A stretch of 64,000 nucleotides of DNA from Spodoptera frugiperda (taxonomy: Eukaryota; Arthropoda; Insecta; Lepidoptera; Noctuidae), in NCBI RefSeq assembly GCF_023101765.2, contig NC_064232.1, positions 7,013,933 to 7,077,932 on the forward strand. Reading direction: 5' to 3'. Shown in pieces: positions 24,201-36,729 of this stretch; within the stretch, counting starts at the first letter, position 1; every line of letters begins with the position of its first letter. The notes beneath the pieces were generated by a model. The model had not been told where the DNA came from, ran no database searches, and saw nothing but the letters and a program-made list of their open reading frames with translations. The position numbers and the translations under genes are program-made.

Positions 24201-27200
24201 TCACTGCTTATGCTCCTTCTCCTTGTCGAGCAGGATGCGCAGCTCGCGCAGCTCGAGCAGGAACTCGCGGTCCATCTCCGTGTCGTAGTACTCCGGGCCC
24301 GTGCAGCTGTACGTCCACGACGACATTATCGCCTGCGGGGGCACGACACATTAATCAAATCAAAATACAGTAGAAGCTCCTTATTCGCGCTTCCTTCATT
24401 CGCGTTTTCACTATTCGCGGATAAAAATGCGACCCAATTCCCATATTCGCGGTTTAGATTTCTTTATTCGCGGATCGAATCGAAATATCGGTGCGTAACC
24501 TAAAATAATATATTCGCCATCCTTTGTCAACGCGTCAGTAGAAGGATAATAATATTATCATCAGGCAATCTGTATGATCAGAAAGTTCAATTAAACATTT
24601 TTTTTATCTACAATTTGCTACTTGATTTCGTCATCTAGGAACACCATCCCCTATAACCCAACATACAAATTATGTTATTCCATATTCACAGTTTCTGTAT
24701 TCATATTTACGGAACGCATACCCCGCGAATAAAGAGCTTCAACTGTACCAACTTCAAGTCGTTTTGTGGTGCGAGTTCCAACTCAACATCTCGAGAAGTT
24801 CCTCAAGGCTGAATTTTGGCCGAAGGGTGTATATACCCACGTTTTCGAGGCAGGCTACGTGACACCGAGCAGCGTAATACGACGCCACGCATCGTCACAT
24901 CGTGTGACCTCAATAATTATATAAGAATTAAGTATTTATAGTATTTTATGGTTTTAGTATAGTATTATTGTATTGATATGGGCCTTCGTTGCCTGATATA
25001 AATTAATAAATAAAAATAAAATAAATTAAATTAGCAAACCCGGCGAACTCAGTTTCGCCAATGGGACCCTGTTTTTGTGCTTCTGTCTTAAATTTTCCTG
25101 ATCGACCATTTTTTGCTAATACCTCACGGAGCCCGAGACCTTTCCAACGAATGCAACACCGGGGAAATAAAAAAAATCGACTGCCTCGTTTTCGAGTGGT
25201 CGCAAGCTCGACTGCTGATCAACGAGTATCGGATTCGATTTTTGGGTCGGGCAATGCATGACTGGGTTTTTTTCAGTTTTTCGAAAATTTCCTGGTAGTA
25301 GCACGGAGTCTGGAATTGTGCCCAGTATATGGCAAACGGCTCACCACCTTTACATGGGACTTATAACACAAATGGTGAAAAGTGAGTGTACATGGTATAG
25401 CGGCATTATGGTGAACGCCGTAATGTGCACCTTTGCCTACCCCTTCGGGAATAAAAGGCGTGACGTTGCAGCAATTTTCAGTATTAAAAAGCGAAATGTT
25501 ACGTCTATTGCGAAAAGTGATATTAACATACAGGGCATAATAATTAAAAACTTTAACTGATAAATATGTACCTGGGCGCAATGGTAGAAATCATTGAACG
25601 TCAGATACGTGAGTTTCCGCTTGGCAGTCTCAAACCGCATGCACGCTATGAACACCACTGCACCGTACTTCCTGCAACATAACAACTTTATGTTATTAAA
25701 ATATAAGCGTACCAGTCTCGCACTCTTCCCACGGGTGTCGTATACCCGACTAAGTGACTATACAATTGACAAACCGAGCAGCAGCGCAGTAGGAACGGGG
25801 TGGTTTTTAGTCAGTAAGAGTCTGACACTTCTTCACGCCTCTTCTCTGGCGAGAGAAGTCAATGGATAATTTTCCCCCCTAAAAAAAGACTGTGTTGCTG
25901 AGCGCAAAACTCGAGAAAAACTGAACCGTTTTCACTGATTCTTTTTTGTTGCACTGGTTATTGTCCAAAGAAAGTTCTTATGTAAAAAAATAACAAAGTT
26001 GCGCAGAAAAAATTTCAAAGTGAAACAAATTTGACAGAGTAGTTAGTCATATAAAACTAACCTAACTTAGTAAATTAACTAGTAGTTAGTTATATAGTTT
26101 CGTTAAACTATAACTAAATGAAAACATATTTTCGGTTGGCGCGGTGACTGGGCAACCGAGCTGCCCCGCAACGTGTGGTGGGTTCGATTCCCGCACGGAC
26201 CAACTCTTTGTCTGATCCACAAATTGTTGTTTCGGGTCTGTGTGTCATATTATGTAAACTTGTATGTTTGTAAACGCACCCACGACACAGGTTAGAAAAT
26301 CATTGTGTGGAGCAACGTTTAAAATGATAAATGATATTTATTTCAGCAAGTAGGTTACAAAATAACACTTTTACACATCAATCTTTGAAATTTCCTACGA
26401 CTACTCTGAGAAGAAATGCCGAAACAAACTCAGAGGTCATAGTCTCTTTTAAAGTCCACACAATGAAATAGAGGATAATGTGAGAGAAAATCTAATACTT
26501 ATATAAAATTCTCGTGTCACAGTTTTCGTTGCACATACACCTCCGAAACGGCTTGACCAACTTTGATGAAATTTTTTGTGCTTATCCGGTATCTATGAGA
26601 ATCGGCCAACATCTATTATTCATCCCCCTAAATGATTTAGTAATAAGTATCGGGGATGTTATGGATATGGAATTTCGGATATGGATATGGACACGGATAG
26701 TCGAAATTTTTATATCGGTTCCGGTTTCGGATACGGATAAGAAATTATTCCAAATTATCCGGTAGTTTCGGATAGTTTCGGTTACGTATGTTGTATTTCT
26801 AAGGAATTTCAAAAGTAACATACAAATAGACAATCAAATGGTTTTATTTTAGGGTCTTTATTTGGCAGGTACTTCAATCTGCCTATAAGTAACTTTTCGT
26901 AACTTGTCTCATTAAAACTCCGCTCCTATTCGAAATTATCCGGCACATTTATTTCAGTTTCGGTTACGAAAATGGATATTTATTTTATTTCGGATATCCG
27001 ATAGTTTCGGTTACGGACTGTGGTACAATATCCTTAACATCCTTGAAAGTATAATACAAGTACTGACTTGGCGAGCGGCTCAGACAGCAGGAAGGTGGTG
27101 CGGATGTTGGCGACGACGTTGCCCGGCATCTCCTCGACCGCCTTGAACACGCGCCGCACGTTGTCGAACTGCCGCCGGCAGCAGCGCAGCGGCGCGCCCG

Positions 27201-30200
27201 ACCGCTCCGCCACCTGGGACACGCAGGGATAATAGGGTAGATGACTAATTTTTCACTAATTTTTATTTCAATGTCCGTCTTGTAGATTATTTTAAAATAT
27301 TAGACACGTAATTTTATTGTAACTTTCGTGAGACATAGTAAATTAATTATTATGTTACCGGCTGACCCATGTAACTGTTTGATGACAATCTTAACTAGTT
27401 TCAAGCCATGCTAGAGGTTCATAACAATCGCCGCGTCGTGTGTCGCGAAATGCTGCTCATGAATATGAGCCTCTAGCATGGCTTGAAACTAGTCGAGTTC
27501 CTCGTCAAACAGTTGCGTGAGTAAGCCGATAACATAATAATTAACTTTCGAAGATATATCGATTTGAATTATCGCGCGACGTCACTTTTGAGTACTTTTT
27601 ATATTCAATAGTGACGTACTTCGCTTCCACTCGTAAACTTTGACACGTTTTATGTAAGCATTGTTATCTATATGACAAAATAAAAAATACGTGTCTAATA
27701 GTTTTTTCATTTTCATACCCCGTCATCATCCCTATTTAAGACATGATTCATATGAAACAAGTTTTTCATGGTAATTAACTTTTTTTTCGGTTTTTTCGAA
27801 ATTTTCTCAGTAGTAGCACGAAGTCTGTCGTGCCCAGTATATGGCAATAGGCTCACCCCCCATTACATGGGACTTTAACACAAAATGGTGAAAAGTGGGT
27901 GTACATTGTATAGCGGCATTACGTGCCGTAATGTACACCTCTGCCTACCACTTCGAGGATAAAAACGCGTGACATTGCTTTTTATTCTACAGCAACGCGG
28001 GCGAAATCGTTGGCAGAAGTCAGTTTTCGATAAACCAGAAGGGTACATGTACATACCTACATCCATAACTTCACCCTGTCTCCCATGGGGGTAGGCAGAG
28101 ACAATGGACCGCCAATTGCCACGGTTCTTACACTCACGCTTCATCAACAGTTATCAGTCTTTTCATGCATACTCGTCTGTTAAAGGTACTTTTAATTTGG
28201 CCCTTTTTTAGATATATCGCCAATCTGGTCGCTATATATCTACATACTTCAAATATTATACCGTATGGAGAAACTACTTACAACTTAATTTAAACCACAT
28301 ATTTGTTATCATCTTGACTGATACGATACGATATGATATAGGAAAAATAGGTAAGCCAAAAGGTACATTATTCTCTTTGAGCTAATTTGAACACTGTTTA
28401 CAAATACGGCATTATAACAGCCGCGCCGCATGTCCGTAACATTCCTAGACAACCTATAACATTACAGCTCTACTGTGGTCAAGGAACATGGAGCTGTTCA
28501 TACAGAATTGAATACTTGATTTATTTAATTATTTATTTTGTTTGAAAATTTCATTTTTTTATTTTCAGTTTTCGTTGAAATATTTAGTAGTATTATGCTT
28601 CTGTGGACGAGTACTACTTGTAGTTTTTACATTTAATGGGTCGACGTTTGGCCGCTATCTCGCCTGATGGTAAGTGATGATGCGGCCTACGATGGAGCAC
28701 GTCTGCCCATAAGCAACCTATTCACTCGGGCCTTGAAGACACCCAGGTTATACCCATCAGGAAACACTCCTTAGCAGTTCGCACAAGGAAGTTTGTAGCG
28801 AAGCGCTTCAGTTTTATTTAAGTCATGTGAGTGATCTCCATACTGTATAACTGTATGACTCACTTCTCAATGAGCATCTGTTTGGTGGCGTCATCGATCT
28901 GGAACACCATCTGTTCGGACAGCTTCGACGGAACTGTCAGGAGACGCTCTAGAAGGGCGAATGTTCTGGAAATGTACAATATTTTGTTAATTAGATGTTA
29001 AAATTATAAAAAAGTAAAAGTTATTGCAATAGCGACTGTTGAGCACCGCTTGCATAACACTCGCTCTTGCAATAACATTTTCTTGGTGTATAATTACTAT
29101 CGTGAGACATACTAAATTTACTAAAATTCAATTATAATAATTCAACTGTTATCTTATTTTAAATTTTACAAAAAAAAATTTTTAATTGAAATAAAACAAA
29201 TTTCAGAACTGCTGTTTAATTTAAATAATGATTTCTAGATGTAAAATTATAAAATGTGACGTCACATTAGGGAGGGGGTAGTCTCACAAATGTGAACAAT
29301 TGTGACAAGGACGGGGGAGGGGGTCAAAAATCATGAAATTCGTGTGACGTAATTTATGGATGACCCACTCAAACCGGCTTATACCATAAAAAATATATTT
29401 TGATTACCTGTAATGATCCAAGACATCGCTGGCAATGAGCTCCACCGTCGCTCCATGCTGCTTGGCGAACCCTCGCTGGTGTAGCGTGGACACCGCTTCA
29501 CTCGCTGAAATATTCAATTATCAACATTATCATGTATTTAAAGTGTGGGAGAGCCATGCTTCGGCCCGAATGCACTGGCTCGACCAGAGTGATACCACGG
29601 TCTCACCGAAAACCGCCGTGAAACAACGCTTGCATTGTGTTTTGTTGTGTGAGTGAGCTTACCGGAGGCCAAATTACCCACCCTTCTTCACCTTCCCCAA
29701 TAACCCTTAAACAAACTCAAACCCTTAAAAAAACTCCCAAAAGGCAACGCACTTGTAATGCCCCTGGTGTTTCAAATATCCATGAGCAGCGGCAATTGCT
29801 TACCATCAGGAGATCTGCCTGATCATTTACCAGCTTATACCATAAAAAAGAAAACATAAAGACAAGTTAATTTAAAGGAACACATTAGTTCATTTTAAGC
29901 TCTATTAAAAATACCCACAAGACTATTATAACCAGAAGCAGGTGTGTTATTAATTGAATGTAGACACAAATATTGTAGACTTCATGTATTTTGTCATTCT
30001 GCCAACATGTTGATTAATTATATTCCTGCTTTAATATTATACTAGGTTACTAGTATATACAACATGTAACAAAAAGGGGATATACATATCAATTGCACGG
30101 TTTCTAGATACAGGCAGGGTTTTTTAAACTCATGTTTTCATGGTATTAAGCTATGAATTTTTCCAATACCTATGCACGCGCCGCCGCCGCGCGAATCAAA

Positions 30201-31387
30201 ATTAGGTATACAGGTACTAGGCGATCAGATTTACAGAAGAAATGTTTCGTAATATTAGCGAGTGATCCCTGTAGTGTTGTGACACGTTTGTATGATTTGA
30301 AATCAAGAACCATGCGACACCTAGTATTTGGTACTAAAACTGGATTTTTAAACATATTTTAAGCTGAAACTTTGTGTAGAGATTCTATTCAACCTGTATT
30401 CTTCAGAGCTTCTTGATGTATATGGGTATTTTGTTACACATTGTGTAAACTACAGTATGGAGTATGTGAGGAATTAAAAGAAGTTTTTGATGTAGTTGAA
30501 ACCATAATTTAAAACACGGCTTTAATGGGAGATAGTGTTGTGTTTGAATATTACAATAGTGAAGAAATTTCGTACCGTGCACCAGTTAAACCAATTTGAG
30601 AACATAAAGAAGTTAAATAAACATTGACTCTACTCTGTATAAACTGGTTCACAAATACACATGATGTCGCTTCGTCAATGAAAACAATTGATAGCAATTA
30701 TTTTCAGATATAAGCAGTGAGACAGATGACTCTTTTGTATCAAACACATACATAGCTTTTTTTGAATGAAAAACAAAATTACTCATAATCAATAATTTAT
30801 ATTTACTATTGTAATCTTCAAACACAACACTACCTCCCATTAAAGCAGTGGCAGATACTTTTAGAACACCTTATAGATGTTTATAGCTTTCAATCCACGG
30901 CTATGGCCGCTTGAATTTTCCATGAAAGATTTATGTGTCCTTCAGATATATGTATGTACAATTCTAAGAAGATAGTTTGGCTAGATGGAGTGTAAAGATG
31001 TAATAACTTTCGCATTTATATTAATAACTGTAATTAAAACTAATTAGAATTTATCGTTATACCAATTGGAGTATAAATATAAACAAATCAAATGGAAATT
31101 ACACCCTATAAGAATTTACAAAGATTAAACGAATTATTTCACGTTATATGTCTCTTATACGTGAAATAACCTATGTATCATATGTGGTAATCTTAATAAT
31201 ATACTCCTTACGTTAGAAACTAACTAAATATAGATTTAATATAAGATTTTGTAACGATAAATTGATGATAACGATATCGTGTTTTCAAGAGCATTTACTT
31301 ACAAGAACATCCCTCAATCCACAGCTGGTATATTTCAGGATCAATTAGAGTATAATTACTAACGAATACATCAACTTCTGTGTACAT
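21289..31387 (-). CDS. FIBP: FIBP homologue (acidic FGF intracellular-binding protein)
   Basis: In vertebrates FIBP binds internalised acidic FGF; the conserved insect role is not settled. Exons in transcript order: 31387-31303 (ATG), 29504-29408, 28965-28864, [one missing], 27213-27068, 25671-25572, 24332-24205, 23491-23423, 23144-23058, 21879-21781, 21367-21289 (TAA). About 330 residues are visible, close to the usual ~360 once a ~28-residue exon is added. Recognition rests on several blocks in the right order: FVSNYTLIDPEIYQLW, TFALLERLL, RRQFDNVRRVFKAVEEMPG, FETAKRKLTYLTFNDF, MDREFLLELRELRILLDK, LRSLFIDLLER, and the terminus WERYMRVISQCLLTMYHI, where the human protein ends MYHD. Start choice: the first ATG of the exon, two residues before a FIBP-like N terminus. 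Exon 3 ends in phase 2 while the exon at 27213 begins in phase 0, so an exon of 3n+1 nt is required but not found. Introns hold SINEs, LINE fragments and MITEs. The gene diverges from the zinc-finger gene. Confidence 0.93.
21545..21745 (+). mobile_element. LINE-1 family 3' end, copy 2
   Basis: Same tail as at 2395, with part of the LPES segment lost. It lies in the intron before the last FIBP exon and stops within about 35 bp of exon 21781-21879. Confidence 0.6.
22110..22375 (+). mobile_element. B-family copy
   Basis: Lacks the A-rich end. In a FIBP intron. Confidence 0.6.
23228..23395 (-). mobile_element. SINE-D copy
   Basis: Lies in the short intron between FIBP exons 23423-23491 and 23058-23144, which it nearly fills. 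Confidence 0.65.
23700..24170 (-). pseudogene. second LINE C-terminal remnant, interrupted by stops
   Basis: Two pieces in the same direction: SDKVPYYKYKPQAVLENEHF, then after a stop at about 23975, DIAICNTHNLTNTHSEKIAK and TVPIILSTTGVIPKTLHHSL, ending QKAVILNTCRLTRIF. It is the same kind of post-RT module as at 19125 but a different lineage (NTHN in place of PHDEN). It lies in a FIBP intron between exons 24205-24332 and 23423-23491. Confidence 0.65.
24367..24752. mobile_element. MITE with TATTCGCG inverted ends
   Basis: ACAGTAGAAGCTCCTTATTC at the left and its near complement at the right; inner TTCGCG words repeat. The end resembles pogo/Tigger-type termini, but no target duplication was confirmed. 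Confidence 0.55.
25165..25472 (+). mobile_element. SINE-C copy
   Basis: Full length but with a decayed head. It lies about 100 bp from FIBP exon 25572-25671. Confidence 0.7.
25780..25888 (+). mobile_element. SINE-E 3' part
   Basis: GCAGTAGGAACGGGGTGG through the A run; the 5' half is missing. Confidence 0.6.
26130..26320 (+). mobile_element. SINE-D copy
   Basis: Complete, with B box GGTTCGATTCC. Its end abuts a family A copy. Confidence 0.75.
26320..26490. repeat. family A repeat, copy 3
   Basis: Abuts the end of a SINE-D and lacks about 20 internal bases. Confidence 0.6.
26640..27020. repeat. degenerate GGATATGG/CGGATAGTTTCGG repeats
   Basis: Short words GGATATGGA, TTTCGGATA and GTTTCGGTTACG recur irregularly up to about 50 bp from FIBP exon 27213-27068. 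Confidence 0.6.
27315..27545. mobile_element. fold-back element F
   Basis: Longest copy. The CATGCTAGAGG segment appears in both directions. Confidence 0.6.
27780..27978 (+). mobile_element. SINE-C copy, head lost
   Basis: Body and tail only, in the FIBP intron with the missing exon. Confidence 0.65.
28625..28800 (-). mobile_element. LINE-1 family 3' end, copy 3
   Basis: Inverted copy of the tail seen at 2395, in the FIBP intron where an exon is missing. Confidence 0.6.
29540..29850 (+). mobile_element. B-family copy
   Basis: Full length, beginning about 35 bp beyond FIBP exon 29408-29504. Confidence 0.65.
30040..30445. mobile_element. MITE K, copy 1
   Basis: Ends TGTAACAAAAAGGGG and GGGTATTTTGTTACA are imperfect inverted repeats. 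TATACA at the outer edge suggests a TA-targeting transposon. Copy 2 is at 62680-63070. Confidence 0.6.
30505..30878. mobile_element. MITE J, second copy
   Basis: Inverted repeats around GGCTTTAATGGGAGATAGTG; the left end is shortened. It lies in FIBP intron 1. Confidence 0.65.
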
Positions 31388-32936
31388 TTCTTTATGTTTT
31401 TATTAATTTTTCGTAACCCAAAACCCAAAGCACTATTTTTGTCTAAAATATGATTTTGACACTGACGTTTAGAGTACAATGTTGCCTTATATAAAAACAA
31501 ATTGATAGATTAAAAAAATTCGTAAAAAAATATTTAATTTATTATATTTAGCACGAATTTAGACATTCAAGCACTAATAGACTTAATTTAATTACAAAAC
31601 TATAAAGTTTAAGTTTTACAAACTAACAAATTCACGATTTAACGAATGCATTTTGCCAAAGTTGTTTACTGCCCAGCCCGTAGTGTAATCCCGTCTTAAA
31701 TTGTACGAAGTGAAGTTAGCAACAATATCAGGAATGTGCTAATGTTATTGACAGATCTGTTAAGTTTGTTCCGAAACTACATCAAAAGGATTTTTTTATA
31801 ATAGAAATAAGAACAACATTTTTTAAAATAATTTTATTGATGGAAAGTAGATAGTAGTAGAAGAATTTTTTAACTGTATAATTGTGTATTTAATAGTACA
31901 AATTAACAAAATATGGTATTTTGTTGATATTACAGATATTAATTATAGGCGTGAAAAAATAACTCAGGAAAAAAATCTTCAACAAAAGTTTTCGAACGGA
32001 TATCAATACGATTGATTTTTCTCAAGTTCGCGATCGTAAAATTTAATGAAAATCTATGAAATAAATGTGAATTTGAAACGAAAAATAATTACGTAAGTAC
32101 ACATAAACATTAAATAAACTAATAACATTGAAAAACACTGAATAAATCCTGTATTATACCCTTAAATTCATGTATAAAGCGTCGTAGTTTTTTTTGTTAA
32201 ATCCAAAAATAGATATGTCTCGCTCTGCCCATGGTTATTTGCGTTATTTGTTGTTAATAACTGGTAATAGATTGCTTATTAAGTTCCCCAATGAGTTCTG
32301 TGTTGATAACGGCCGCTTATCGCATATGTAGCCGGTAATAACAAAAAAATAATAGGTTTTGTTATGTACATTTTTTATTTCAAGTTGTGTATAAAAAATC
32401 AGTATGTTCTCATTTACTACTTTTACGTCTTAAATGAGATAAGAAAACTTATAAGAATTATTAAATTAAATTGTGTTTCAATCAGTTTTTGTTATAAGGT
32501 AGTGTTTTGTTACTGGACTTGTTACGATTTTTAAATAATATGACATCGCGCCTTTTAGCCCCCTTAAGAGTAGGCAGCAGTGCATTGATTGGTTGTTCAT
32601 GTATTTAAAAAACTTCTATATTTTGCTCTCTTTGGGAATCAAACCCCTCTTTTTTTTTCACTTCACTAGACCAGCAAGTATTTTATACATCCCTACGGTA
32701 CCATACTAGTATATTTAAGCAATTTTTTTAGGAATCAAAGGTTTTTGGGTTTCGGGGATTGGGAAGGAGGATAATTGGTCCTCCGGTAACCTCACCCATA
32801 CAACACAATCATTGTTTCATGTTGATTTTCTTTAAGGCCGTGGTATCACTCCGGTCAAACCAACCCATTCTAGCCAAAGCATGGCTCTCCCACACTTCTC
32901 TATAATAAACTAATTCTCATGTAAATCTGCTCACAG
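31388..32936. promoter_or_regulatory. divergent promoter region of FIBP and the zinc-finger gene
   Basis: The two ATGs are 1556 bp apart and point away from each other. The interval is AT-rich, with no clear TATA box or CpG cluster. A B-family copy (32690-32895) sits near the zinc-finger side. Both transcription starts are presumably here. Confidence 0.4.
32690..32895 (-). mobile_element. B-family copy
   Basis: Truncated on its A-tail side, within the divergent promoter region. A fragment at 33425-33500 lies in the zinc-finger gene intron. Confidence 0.6.
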
Positions 32937-32942
32937 ACCATC

Positions 32943-35064
32943 ATGTCGGAGACCAGTGAAAGCGACCAGCACGAGAAGGACATGCTGAGCATGTTCGCCA
33001 GTGTTTGGGTGAAGGTGGAAGTCGGGGAGACTGAGGACAACTTGCCTGAGTTCGTGGATGCGGATCATGTTGAAGAGTGAGTATTATTATATAATGGCCA
33101 CTTTTAATTGAATATCACATAGTTTGTAATGACATTTTGGAATGACCACCCATTTTACCACTGATAGGCAGACTGACTGACTGATGTTGACATTTCAAAA
33201 ATTGTTTGGTCTTATACCTGCTTTTGATTTTTGCTCTTGCCATCGACCTACACGACAGCATTTCCATCCCCATCATATAGATGTTGGCAGGCAACAACTG
33301 TGCGTTTCCTCGTGCAACTTTCTGCCTCACAATCATTGTAAAATTGTGGAATGAGCTGTCGTCGGCAGTATTTCCGAACCGATACGACCTTCATAAAACG
33401 TTCAAAAAGAAAAGAGCATACTCCTGAGATTTTCAAAAGGCCGCAACGCACCTGTGACTACTCTGAGCGGCGCTGATCGCTTACCATCGAGAGACTCGTT
33501 TGCCTATTATGTACATTCAAAGTTAACATAATTTATTTTTCATTCCAGACCGATCCCAAAGAAGAAGAAGAAAACACCTCGACCGACCCAGGAATTAAAA
33601 TGTACATTCTGTGATTACACGACCGTCTACAAGAACTGCTTGAAGCTCCATATAATGGGGCACAGCAACACTAAACCGTATTCCTGCGATAACTGCAACT
33701 ACACTACCAAGTACCCAACCTCGTTACATCGGCATATGATAATACAACATGACTTTAAAGTCACCGATCACCTCCAAATGCAAGTCTACCAGTGTGAAAT
33801 GTGCTCCTATTCATCATATTTCAAGTGGAACTTGAAAGCTCATACGAGGAAACACACCGCTGAGAAACAGTACAAATGTGAGCAGTGCAACTATGCCACT
33901 GCGTACCGACATAATTTTAATAAACATCATAAGGTTCATAATAAGGAAGAAATGATGTATAAATGTGATAAGTGTCCGTTTGTGACTAAGTACGAAGGAC
34001 ATATTGCCAGGCATTTGGCCAAAATACACAATGAAGTGTCCGATAAGGCTAGGAAGTGTGATATGTGTGATTTCTCAACGAAAGTCCAGTGGAGATTGAA
34101 CGTACACAAGCGAAGAAGCAAACAGAACGGTGTGTTGAAATGTACCTTCTGTGATTTTGAAACTTCTTACATGTGTGAGTCTAAAAAGCATAAAGCCATG
34201 CATTTTGATGATGCACATGAAATTAAGTTGAACGAATCAAGCGGAGAGATTACCGTTGGATCCGGAGTAGTAACGATTCCTTTACCCGATGAGAATGGAA
34301 CCGTACATGAGAAGTTTCATAATTATACTCTTGATCCTAACTGTGAGATTGATTGGCATAACATTAAAGTGTTAGAATCTAATTCTAAAGATCGTCCGTT
34401 CCAATGTATCATGTGTAGCTATACATCAAGATTTAAGGCTTCCGTACAAAGGCACTTTCAACGACACCACACTGGTAGCTTACACCGTCCATATAAATGT
34501 GTCAACTGTGATTTTTCAACTAAAACTAAAGATCAGATCGCTTTACATAACAAAAGAAGTCAATCCGATACAGAGTTGAAATGTCCGGAGTGTAATTATG
34601 TCACTTTCTTCAAATGTCAGTTTGCAACGCATCAGAAATGTCATTATGCACACAAGTGTCCGGACTGCAGTTTTACTTGTAAGCAGAAGTATGATTTTCA
34701 GAGGCACGTGGCCACTGCTCATACGGGACAAACGTTGCAGTGTAGATTTTGTGACTATAAAGCGGTAAGGAAAGAGAGTTTGTTATGTCATGAAACCATA
34801 CATACGGGGCAGAAGCCTTTTAAGTGCAAATTTTGTAAATATACCACCGTTCGTAAATCTCTGCTTGACAATCATTTGAAAAGGCGACATAGTGATGTTT
34901 TAAGGGAACGGGTGATTGTGAATGATAGTAAGATTGAGTCTCTAAAGGTTCCTATAGAAAAGGCTCAAGTCATTGAGGGTATGAAAGAGCAGCGTATGTC
35001 TAGGGAAATGGAAGATATGACAGATGAACAGAGTAGCAAAGATTATGATGAACAGTCCATGTAG
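32943..35064 (+). CDS. C2H2 zinc-finger protein, 13 fingers
   Basis: A probable nuclear DNA-binding protein; the target is unknown. Exons 32943-33076 and 33549-35064 (TAG) encode 549 residues. The junction splits a Glu codon (GA|A), donor GTGAGT and acceptor CCAG. An AG at 32935-32936 suggests a 5'UTR intron just before the ATG, which follows ACCATC. The N-terminal 45 residues are acidic (MSETSESDQHEKDM...), then a basic patch PIPKKKKK, a possible nuclear signal. Thirteen CxxC fingers follow in two blocks: seven, then an acidic linker of about 70 residues without fingers, then six. Fingers 6 (RKCDMCDF) and 9 (YKCVNCDF) lack the last His, ending in RSK and RSQ. TGEKP-type linkers are mostly replaced; TGQKPF occurs once. 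The tail after the last finger (about 60 residues) is charged and rich in Met, Glu and Asp. Fingers with CxFCDY/CxxCNY cores are frequent in insect gene families, so no specific orthologue is named. Confidence 0.93.
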
Positions 35065-35149
35065 ATTTTTGTAGCAGTGTATGTAATGTGGCTGATTTTT
35101 ACCCTCTAAAGGGGGTGATTTTAAGCTGTTAAACTTGGTTGAATGTCTT

Positions 35150-35395
35150 TTCGCGGCTCGACCGGAGTGATACCACGGCCTCACAAAAAATCGACGTGAA
35201 ACAACGCTTGCCTTGTGTTTCGTTGTGTGAGTGAGGTTACCGGAAGCCCAATCCCCTATACTATACTAAATTCCCAACCCCCAATAGACCGGCAACGCAC
35301 TTGTAACGCCTCTGGTGTTTCAAGTGTCCATAGACGGCGGCAATTGCTTACCATCAGGTGATCCGTCAGCTTGTTTGCCGGCTTATTTCATAAAA
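35150..35395 (+). mobile_element. B-family copy
   Basis: Begins 85 bp after the zinc-finger stop. A tail fragment lies at 35630-35710 and another at 36855-36990. Confidence 0.6.
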
Positions 35396-35784
35396 AACAA
35401 TCCAGAGCCGGTAATCTAAATGATTACGACAGAAATCGGTTGCTAAGCCATTTTTAATCTTATAACAAAGGCATATATGATTGAAAATTCATAAAAGATG
35501 CTCACTGCTTATATCCCAAGCTACTTTTGGGTGGCCCTGCAATAACGTCTTCCATATATCTAAAATTACTATTTTTAACCTGGAATCTGAAGAATTCGCC
35601 AGTATTTCACATCCTCGTACCTCGAAAAGTCATCCATTGTCCATGGGTGACACTGATTGCTTACCATCAGGTGATCCGTCTGCTCGTTTACCGGCTTATA
35701 CCATAAAAGGAAAGGGTCTCTGACTCTTTCTAAATAATCAGCACGGAGTTCGGTATATGGCAATAGACTCACCCCCTATTACTT

Positions 35785-35940
35785 TTTTTCAGAGGGGAAA
35801 ATCATCCAATGTCTTCTCTCGCCTTGGGCGAGGCGAGAGGGAGTGTCAGACTCTTACTGACTAAACACCACCCCGTTCCTACTCCTGCTTTTCGAGCCGA
35901 AGCCCCGGTAAACCCGCTAGGTAGTCCACAGCTCCGGAAC
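35785..35940 (-). mobile_element. SINE-E nested in a SINE-C fragment
   Basis: SINE-C runs 35745-35784 and resumes at 35941. CCCTATTAC occurs on both sides, a target duplication of 9-10 bp. Confidence 0.75.
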
Positions 35941-36443
35941 TCCCTATTACATGGGACTCATTATATTAATGGTGAAAAGTGGGTGTTAGATTGTATATCA
36001 CATACCTTGTAATATATTGGCACATTTACGGTTTTCGTAGTTTACCTGACTTGTTTAGTTTTTTGCTTACTGACCAATGAACCGTTGTTTTACGTGCGTG
36101 AGGGGGAAACTACAATAATGGTATAATGACACTTACGACCTCTCTCGATGAATATGGAAATAAATAGATTAATATGCACTTTTAAACACGTAAACCATAT
36201 AAAGTCAATTTCGTATTTTTTGCAGATGTGCCAATATATTACTAGGTGAGCGATATGTGAACCCGTCTACCGAATCATGCAATAATAGACTTTATTTCTT
36301 AGTCAAATTGGATTGAAATTGATTAATATTTTGATTAGAAATTCTTATAAAAAAATGTACCTATATCATAGATTTTTTTGAGTTACGAAAGAGATTTATT
36401 ATTTTGTTTATGTAAGAATACTATGTACATATTAATGTTAAGA

Positions 36444-36449
36444 AATAAA
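36444..36449 (+). other. candidate poly(A) signal of the zinc-finger gene
   Basis: AATAAA, followed about 20-45 bp later by a T-rich, TG-containing stretch. It lies 1.38 kb after the stop, and the implied 3'UTR would contain B, SINE-C and SINE-E copies. Nearer non-canonical signals cannot be excluded. Confidence 0.3.
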
Positions 36450-36729
36450 TGTTCTTGCTTTTACTAAAGTTTGTCTATTTTATTTATTTTTGACATACCC
36501 ATTACCATTTACTTCTTTCTGCCTTTGCTGGATTTCCTGGGTTGGATAAAAGTTTTTAAGTCAGTAGCTGAACAGAACTCAGAGGGTCGGCTTCAGAGGG
36601 ATATATAAACTTCACAAACACAAACACCAACTGTTATTGCACTCACTTATTTATTATTACACTTTTTCCCGCTAGGGGCGTTACTTGTGCTCACCCGACG
36701 TCAAATTGACGCCGGACCTAACCAAATTG

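Noticed and set aside
27875..28147. 90-residue antisense ORF where the FIBP exon is missing
   Set aside because: It is translated SINE-C and another repeat (GTAGGCAGAG words), without similarity to FIBP and without proper splice phase.
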